Positions 57,067 through 64,000 of a stretch of 64,000 nt of DNA are shown in pieces (positions within the stretch are counted from its first letter, which is position 1; each line of letters begins with the position of its first letter). The position numbers and the translations under genes are program-made. This stretch comes from Tiliqua scincoides (lineage: Eukaryota > Chordata > Lepidosauria > Squamata > Scincidae). The DNA is taken from positions 125,794,807-125,858,806 of the forward strand of contig NC_089822.1 of the NCBI RefSeq assembly GCF_035046505.1, written 5' to 3'. The notes under the pieces were generated by a model. The model saw nothing but the letters and a program-made list of their open reading frames with translations, ran no database searches and had not been told where the DNA came from.

Positions 57067-59634
57067 TAAGTCTTACAAGGCTGTATAGGCTGGCATCTGT
57101 ATGTCGGCAGTTGAGGGTTGGTCTTCTCCTGTATTCTCTCAAGGGGCTGTGGTAACGTTTAAAATGTTATGTTATTTCCTTCTGAATGGTAGTAATTCAA
57201 GTTCACTGAAACATGGGAAGATTTAATATCAACAAAGCATATTAAAATTCATGTGTTACTTCGACCGCAGACTGTGTGGGGGCCAGATGTGTACAGAATA
57301 CACACTTGATTCTGTCCAAATAATTCACAAGTTGCTGATGATAAATAAGAAAAAGAATTTCAAAGTATTGGGAGATGCAATAAACATGAGATTCTTCTTT
57401 AACAGTCAAAACCAACAGTGCATCTTCTACTGCCCCCCATCTCTCCTAAAAGGACCTATGGGGAAGGCTAGAGCTCAGGCGCCACTGACTGGCGTCATAT
57501 GGCCATTCTGTCTGGGCCCCTGCCTGGCTCCTGCCAGACCCAGCAGCTTACCAGTGCTGTGTGCCCTCAACTTGCACCCAAGCAAATAATAGTTCTTGTG
57601 TTTGGTGTAGTAGAGCTGGGGAAGAAGGGGGAGTCAGAAAACCTGGGGACAGCCTGTGCTGAGCTGGGACTATGGGCTGCCCAAAGAAGCATTTATTTTG
57701 ATAGCAGCTCTTGACCCAAGATGCTGTTTCAGTGAGAAGATTCTGTTTATGGAATGGGATTTGCTCTCATGCAGGTTACGCAAAGGCCAGACTGCACTGT
57801 AGGAGACAAAACAAGTTTCCAGGGGTAAAAGTGAGGACTTGGGTTAATAAACATGCTGCCCAGATTCTGAGGCCAAAAGGGTTAAAACATTGCAAAATAT
57901 CTGCTTGAAAGAAACCCCGCATCCTTTCTTTTAGAAGGCATGTTGATATTACTGATCATGGATTAGACTTCCATTCATACATTTCATGCAGTTTTACTCG
58001 CACTGAGGTTCAGTAATTTGAAAGATGCTTTCAGTTCTTGTGATATTGACGGGGGGGGGGGGGGAGAGAGATTCCAATCTATGTCAGGGATTATGAGTTA
58101 GAAATTGGGATGCTGCTTAGTCCAGATTAATGATATTAAAATACAAGGCCCATGTAGCATTCTGGTTCTGTAATAATGCTGATGTTGGTTCCTGGTTTCC
58201 AGTTCGTTATTAATCACACAAGCAAAAAGCAGCATGTGCAGCCCAAATAAGGAACTAATGCCACTGCACCCCAAAATAAACTATGGGTACTCCATATCAT
58301 ACACCCTCGTTGCCAGATGTATAAGGAATCAGCCTGTCCCCAAGCGGTTTTTTTTTGGGGGGGGGGGGGGCTGTGCATTTGACACTATTTTGCACAAAAG
58401 CAAAACATTGGGCTAGACATAGTGCTAGACATAGTGCTATGTAATGACCAGGAGACTCTTTCCTATGAGACAAGTGGGTTTATGATTTGGGGTGATTCAA
58501 GACTTTTTCTGGGGTGTAATAATATTATTCTGTATTTATTCTGTAATAATTGAGTTTCCATAGCTCTCTCTTTCCCTATCTATTCTTCTTATAGGAAACC
58601 CCAGTATATCCCAGTATATGACTCAGTAGGAAAGAGATTTCACTGAGATACTTCAAAATCACCACCATTACAGAAGAACCACATGGCCAGGCAGAGACAT
58701 TGTTTTGTGCAATGGTCATCTTCATTGCCTGGGTTCAGCATGAACAATTGTCCCTAGTTCATGTCCAATGAACCCACCTGGATACATCAAGGGCAACGTT
58801 CCCTGCTGTGTGGAGCTTGGCTAGGAAGGATCAGGGGATGGGTTGGGATGCCTAGGTGATCATAAAATTGCCAGTTGTGTAGGCAATGACCTAACTGAAC
58901 CTAAGATATTTAAGTTCAACCCAAGGATATTTGGGTGTGTTCCAACCTGGTTCCCTCAAAGTACTTTGTTGTGTGGCCAGTCCCATGGTACTTTTCTGCG
59001 TTTGGAGAGGTATAACAGAGTCTGATGCTGGAGTAATAGGGAGCAGTGAGCTAGATGTGCAAGGGGATTATTTTGATTTCAGTGTTTGCCTGAAATCACA
59101 TGCTTGTGTTTTTGTTAAGATCCACACCTAGGTACTTTCAAAGCCCAAGCTGTTGTGCACGTCTGCTTGTTATTTATTGTATTTCTTTATATTATTTCTT
59201 ACCCAATAGACTCTGTACTGTTTTAATACTTTACCTGACTGCTGCCCAACGAACTCAGTCAGAGCTTTGCCTTACTGCCTTAAACCACTGGCTACATGCT
59301 ATGGAATTCAGTTGGCTTTGGGAGAGCATCCCTGTAACTGGGAAGGAGGCTTTTGATGATGGTCTCTCCCTGGTTTGCCTTTGTCCTTGTGGTGGCAGCA
59401 TAGACCCCATAGAGTAATCAGTTTGGACCCTGGGAAGGAAGAAGTCTGGGAGAAGGAAGGAGGCAGTGGCACCGGTGCTCTTCCCCCCTGATTACCACAT
59501 CCCAGGTTCTTATGTATTAGCGTTGCCTGTGGGCACTCTGTGCTGAAGTGCATTGCACAATAACAGTATGTGGGGCCACACTGAATGCTTATGTGCCTGA
59601 AAGAGAACTGTCTTCCATTGATGGAAGCCTATGA
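57067..59634. other. No recognised gene
   Basis: Unassigned apart from G runs at about 58051 and 58360 and a short GCTAGACATAGT duplication near 58412-58440. Confidence 0.5.
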
Positions 59635-59840
59635 TATAGGGCAGGATCATAGGAGGCTGCCTTGTAAAACTGGACCATAGGACCATCTAAGTCAGTGCTG
59701 CCAACACAGACAGGCAGTGGTGCATCCGAGTTTTAGACAGGAATTTGGCTTTGTCCTACCTGGAAATGCCAGGTGAACCTGAGACTTTCTACATGCAAAG
59801 CATGTGTTGTACAACTGAGCTATCACCCTTCTATGTCCAA
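59635..59840 (-). mobile_element. tRNA-derived SINE of the Sauria type, reverse copy
   Basis: On the minus strand the head reads GATAGCTCAGTTGTACAAC and then ATGCTTTGCATGTAGAAAG. The body and tail end at GGCAGCCTCCTATGATC. It is the best preserved copy of this family here. Confidence 0.8.
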
Positions 59841-60175
59841 ATTTATTTTGGGATGGAATGGCACCAATACTTGGTTTGTTATTTGGGTTGCTCTCAAAGC
59901 TCTCTGTGATGAATGGGGAACTGGGAATTGGGAGCTAGGCTCCAACTGCAGCATTGAATCGTCAGCATTCAGTACTCTTAGGTATACTGCCTTTAATCAA
60001 CGGCATTTCATTCCTAGCTCACACAAAGCACTGATAAATCTATTTTCCATGAACTTACCTGACCCTTTCAAAAAAGCCGTATGCTCCTTGTTATCGCTAC
60101 ATCCTGTGTTACTGAATTCCATAAGATAATTACACACTGTGTGAAGGGGAACTTCCTTTAGTCTATTCTGACCCC

Positions 60176-60395
60176 TGCTGAGAGCCATTGTGGCATATTT
60201 GTAAGGTTGGGGTTGGACTAGGGAGACTTGAGCTGAAACTCCCTGCTGGCTATGAAGCTCACTGTGAGTCCTTGGGCAAATCACTATCTTTAACCTCCTT
60301 CACAGGTTTATTGTGAAGATAAGTGGGAACAAGCCCCACACATAGCTCCCTGAGGAAGACGAAGAGATGAACATGATACATAAAAAAAATAATGC
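60176..60395 (+). mobile_element. tRNA-derived SINE, second copy
   Basis: Shares GTTGGACTAGGGAGAC, CCTTGGGCAAATCACTATC and CCTCCTTCACAGGTT with the 16-kb copy, and ends at an A-rich tail. Confidence 0.75.
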
Positions 60396-60490
60396 CAATC
60401 ATTTTAATTGGATGACCCTGACTTCTAGTGATTTGATAGCAAGTTAATTACTCTTAGAGCGCAATTCCGTGCCTGTCTATTCAGAAGTTA

Positions 60491-61034
60491 GGGCGCAATA
60501 CTAGAAATAACTTGGGCGGTGCAAATCTCTTGCACCAGCCCAGGAGGGTCGCAAACATGCCATAAGGCATGTTTGCACCTCCTCGGGAAGAAGCTGCGTC
60601 GTCACACAAGCTGCACCGACACATGGAGACTGAATCCAGCCTCTGTGGCGGCTTCCCCACTGAGTCTCACCTCACAACGCAAGAGGAAAAGGTAGGCGGG
60701 GGGGCTGGGAGGAGGCGGGAGGGAGGTATTCCTGGGTGGGGGGAGGGCAGGCGGTGGGTGGTTCCAGGGGCGGGCAGGTGGGGAATAGCAGGCGGGCCTG
60801 GGATCCGGCGGTTCCCAGGGAGAATGAAGCGACTTCAAGCCACTCCGCACTCCTTGGACTCCTCAAGAGGTGGCGCAAGTCTGAGGAGACCCATAGGGTC
60901 CAGTGGCCCTTACCCAGGGGTAGGGGAAATGTTTCCCTTTGTCTCTGGCTAAGCCGCTTATGGCCACTAACCTGCACTGAATACAGCGCAAGCCTCTTGG
61001 CTTGCCTGTTCCAGCCCAGGATAGGATTGCGCCC
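60491..61034. mobile_element. Long GC-rich TIR element (544 bp) with TTA duplication
   Basis: Ends GGGCGCAATACTAG and GGATAGGATTGCGCCC, flanked by TTA (60488-60490 and 61035-61037). The interior is G-rich and partly palindromic (CATGCCATAAGGCATG). Related interiors are at 32450-32950 and 53530-53777. Confidence 0.75.
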
Positions 61035-61309
61035 TTAGTCTCATTATAGTCAAAGGGGCTTACTCCCAGGTAAGTGTGGATAGGATTGCAGCCTTAATTT
61101 CCACTCTCTACACATCATTTATGTGTTTATAACCCTCTACAACACTACCAGTTGTGAAGGTTGCCACAAGTACGTCGTCAGCAGGAGGGGGAGGCATTCC
61201 GTGTGGGAGTTACAATAACTGAAATCCACTGATTAGTGGCCCGATTAGAACAGATTTTCTGTGTTAGTTATGGGAGCTGTGGTATCTCTTCAAGTTATTA
61301 CAGTAGAGT

Positions 61310-61600
61310 TACCAGGACTCAGGGTCTGGCCTTATAGTATTTTAGCTGTCTCCTCAAGATCTCCAAGAGAAGAGTAAAATCTAAGGGAGAGGAAATGGAA
61401 CCAATGGTGGAGCAGACTGTTATTTATTGAGACCTTTTGCAGGTAGCCTTGCCCCTTAACCATCAGACCCCACCCCTGAATCACCAGGAACAGCTAGGTT
61501 CTCCCCTCTGACATACAGGTTCCACCCCGCCTTCACTAGGTGCTCTCCGCCCCTACCTGCCAAGCTCCACCCTTGTTGATTTGGCAGCCTGCCATGAAGG
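61310..61600. mobile_element. Diverged relative of the GTTGCCAAC-ended element
   Basis: It starts AGAGTTACCAGGACTC and contains repeated C-rich CTCCGCCCC and CCCCACCCCTGA segments like those of the family interior. Low-resolution call. Confidence 0.35.
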
Positions 61601-61619
61601 CAAAATCATAGAAGACTGT

Positions 61620-61796
61620 GGGCCCAATCCTATCCAACTTTCCAGCTCCAGTGTAGCCACAATGCAGCTTTGTGATATGGGAACACATGTTCCCAACCTT
61701 AAGAAGGCCCTAGTGACTGCCCCTCCACCACAAGATGCAGCACACACCCACTGGCACAACTGCACCAACACTGGAAAATTGGATAGGATTGAGCCC
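61620..61796 (-). mobile_element. TIR element, same family, reverse
   Basis: GGGCCCAATCCTATCC to GGATAGGATTGAGCCC. Confidence 0.85.
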
Positions 61797-62411
61797 TCAG
61801 CCATTAATTACTTTGTGCGCTGTATTCAGCTTGGTGGACCAAGAGTTGCATAACACCAACATTTGAAAATGGCTTTTATGTTGTCTGATGAGCTGTGCAG
61901 AATCTCAAAATGCACATTGATATCCCATAGAGGTCCAACCTTGTTATACATGGATTTTTTATACACGGATTTGACTCAACACGAATGGCCACAACAAGTG
62001 CGAAGGAATGTGCTGATCCCTGGAGAAGGGGAAAAAATGCATCCCTTTAAAATCACAGTTTAAAAAACTGCTTTTCTTACTGTTGTAGAGACAGACATTC
62101 ATGCAATCATTCCATTCTTCAGCTAAACCAGGCAAAGGCAAGGGGTCCTTTGCATTTCTAATTGCTGACTGCCTCTCTACAACAGTAAGTCAAGCTGTTT
62201 TTAAACCACAGTCGTAAAGAGACACACTTTTTTTAAAACTACTGTTATTGAACACATTTTATGGTATCAGCAGGGAGTTCCAGAATCAAACCCCTGCAGA
62301 TGTTGAGGCAAGACCTTATTCCAATAGGAGCAATGGAGGGGTAAGAAACCTGAAGCGGGTCTTTAAATCTATTTTTCCATTGATTTTTTAATCAAGGATT
62401 TTTTTTAATTC

Positions 62412-62776
62412 ACTAGGGCTTCTCAAACTGTGGGTCGGGACCCACTAGGTGGGTCACAAGCCCATTTCAGGTGGGTCCCTGTTCATTTCAATATTTTATT
62501 TTTAATACATTAGACTCGATGCTACCATGGTATGTGACTGCATTTGGGGAAATGTTACAGACTTGTACTTTTAACAAGCTACTATGTATATTCTTTTAAC
62601 AGTGATAGTAAATGGGACTTACTCCTGGGTAAGTGTGGATTGCAGCCTAGGATTGTGAGAAATTTTGCTGCTTGATGATGTCACTTCCGGTCATTACATC
62701 AATTCCGGTGGGTCCTGACAGATTCTCATTCTACAAAGTGGGTCCCGGTGCGAAATGTTCCGGAACGGACCCTCAG
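62412..62776 (-). mobile_element. hAT-like element, copy B (reverse of 56053-56394)
   Basis: The interior is the reverse complement of copy A (shared landmarks: TTCATTTCAATATTTTATTT, GCTACCATGGTA and GATGTCACTTCCGG). The ends are worn, so boundaries are approximate. Confidence 0.75.
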
Positions 62777-63179
62777 TGGATAACAAGGGATAGCCTGTAT
62801 TTTGAATATACCCACATATTGAACATCATGCTACAAATGAGGAATACAGTGTTTGAATTGGCCCGTGATTTTTTTTGACAGTAAAGCAATAATACCGATA
62901 ATAAATAATCCAACAACTTCATAAGAACAGGAAGGTGCTTCTGATGAGAAGCAGAGAAAATGCAAGGATAAGAGACTGACGCTTGTGTTGAAATAAGTTT
63001 ATTAAAAGTGCTACAAAGTTCTTTGTTAAGAGAAAAAAAGGAAAGCTGCCTGACGCTCAGAGAAGCATTGGAGTCTCTCCCTGCCCTATATCTGACCCTT
63101 AGCACCCTGAGCTTCCTCCCCCTTCCTGTCCAGACCCACATTCTGCTTCCCTGAGGGAGGAGAATCCCAGCTCTCTGAG

Positions 63180-63260
63180 CCTTGCAATTGGACAGGAAAG
63201 TTGAGCTCAGCCAGGGATAAAAGGTGACAGGGAGCATCCTGCCTGCCCACAGCCTTCAGT
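63180..63260 (+). promoter_or_regulatory. Upstream edge of the SLC26 exon: TATA-like box or a splice acceptor
   Basis: ATAAAAG at 63217-63223 could act as a TATA box with a start about 30 bp downstream, which would leave a very short 5' UTR. Alternatively CTGCCTGCCCACAG ending at 63252 could be a splice acceptor, placing a non-coding exon further upstream. The sequence alone does not decide. Confidence 0.3.
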
Positions 63261-63528
63261 ATGAGGAGCTTGGCCTTGTACCGGGGCATCTACACAGAGG
63301 AGCGCTTCCAGCAGGTCTATGGTGCACCTCCAGAGCCAGAAAGCAGCCTGGCAGGGATGCTGAAGGGCAGGCTGTCCCACGGCTGCCGGTGGTCCAGGGC
63401 TGCTGCCTTGCACTTCCTTCAGTGCAGGCTTCCCATTGCAAGGTGGTTGCCCAGGTATCAGCCCAAGAAGTGGCTTCTGGGGGACGTGGCAGCAGGACTA
63501 ACTGTGGGCATTGTGCACATCCCACAAG
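63261..63528 (+). CDS. SLC26-family anion transporter, first coding exon (gene runs off the window)
   Basis: An 89-codon exon beginning MRSLALYRGIYTEERFQQVY. It ends with the strongly recognisable SLC26 N-terminal signature WLPRYQPKKWLLGDVAAGLT followed by VGIVHIPQG, the cytosolic lead into transmembrane helix 1. It stops inside the Gly codon at a consensus donor (CAAG followed by GTGAGT at 63529), so the next exon must start in phase 1. In prestin, pendrin and SLC26A6 the matching text reads WLP.Y...(D/E)W(L/V)L.D followed by a (L)PQG motif. The family exchanges chloride, bicarbonate, sulfate, oxalate or iodide at the plasma membrane. The member cannot be fixed from this exon: SLC26A10-like, A6 or A3 are all possible, so no symbol is given. 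The ATG has A at -3, a good initiation context. No other exon lies before 64000. Confidence 0.85.
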
Positions 63529-64000
63529 GTGAGTTTGTGTGTGCCTGTGTGCATGTATGTGCACACGCATGTGTGTATCTGTCTGTGTTAAGATAGTGCT
63601 GAAATAAATGCCTGTGGCGATCCCTTTGGGAAGACATGTCTCAGAACAAAAAGTGTGAGGAAGAAGATTGTCCTTTTCTGAATGTCACTTTGCCGGAGAA
63701 TTGTCTGATGGGAAGTACCTGCTCGAGTGGGGCAGCAAAAGGGGTAACATTGGGGGATCGGGGAGAGGTCATATGTCATTCCTAGGCACTATCCCTGCTC
63801 CACATGTGCCCCTGTATTTATAATCTCCCCGTCCTCCCATGTCTCCCTTGTTCTCTTGCCTATTGGTTCTAATTCTCCTCTTCCTAGTCTGCCTTAGCTA
63901 CCAGATTTCTTCATCCCACCTTCAGGATCTTTAGAGACTTACAATCTCTCCCCCTCCCTGACTTTGTTATCTCCCTTGCCCCACTGGATACATGTATGCC
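63529..64000 (+). other. Start of the SLC26 first intron
   Basis: It begins GTGAGT and continues with a TG/CA-rich run to about 63595. No further coding exon or clear repeat is seen before the window ends. Confidence 0.6.

Noticed and set aside
59750-59835. Possible tRNA gene
   Set aside because: The tRNA-like head is joined to a SINE body and is too diverged for a functional cloverleaf.
19727-61796. Repeated 180-bp units as a CRISPR array or satellite
   Set aside because: Copies are dispersed, in both orientations and have terminal inverted repeats; not a tandem or spacer array.

Overview
The window reads as a piece of a squamate reptile (lizard-type) nuclear genome. Protein-coding sequence is sparse and split by introns with normal GT-AG sites. 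The intergenic DNA is packed with lizard-style repeats: tRNA-derived and 5S-rRNA-derived SINEs, LINE pieces of several kinds with short tandem-repeat tails, many small terminal-inverted-repeat (TIR) elements, and several hAT-type elements with 8-bp target duplications. There are no bacterial features, no CRISPR arrays and no rRNA or functional tRNA genes, and I recognised no retrovirus-like element.

Host genes. (1) 5313-11007, minus strand: a complete two-exon Sp-family zinc-finger gene of the Sp5 group, most likely SP5L (Sp5-like). A tiny first exon of 18 codons (10954-11007) lies 4.7 kb upstream of a large exon (5313-6245). They join in phase 0 to give a 328-residue protein with a buttonhead box and three C2H2 fingers. 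Two TCF/LEF-type motifs and two CCAAT boxes sit just upstream. (2) 63261-63528, plus strand: the first (or first coding) exon of an SLC26-family anion transporter, which continues past the right edge. About 52 kb without a recognisable host exon separates the two genes.

Region by region. 1-5.3 kb: mostly unassigned DNA with scattered repeat ends. 5.3-11.3 kb: the Sp5-like gene and its promoter. 11.3-20 kb: foldback TIR elements, SINEs and a LINE 3' end with an ATT microsatellite. 20-23 kb: a dense nest in which a LINE has been entered by a 5S-derived SINE and a hAT element, with a 105-bp near-perfect inverted repeat on its left. 23-33 kb: hAT, TIR and SINE copies, MIR-like SINEs and simple repeats. 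33.0-37.0 kb: a full-length LINE with an unbroken 1,087-codon reading frame and 14-bp target duplications, which looks recently inserted. 37-50 kb: LINE pieces, one holding two hAT insertions and another holding a second LINE flanked by an 18-bp duplication. 50-63 kb: more TIR elements, a degenerate minisatellite, SINEs and two possible regulatory blocks. 63.2 kb to the end: the SLC26 exon and the start of its intron.

The most informative observations are as follows. The tail of the 5S-derived SINE is identical over 33 nt to the 3' end of the intact LINE, which suggests that the LINE machinery mobilises the SINE. The tiny Sp5-like first exon can be recovered. One abundant 180-bp TIR family has 3-bp TTA or ATA flanks, which suggests PIF/Harbinger-type movement. 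Several repeat-poor blocks carry clustered TCF/LEF or homeodomain-like motifs and could be conserved enhancers. I did not find a clearly new biological system. All family names come from reading the sequence and need a library search to confirm.
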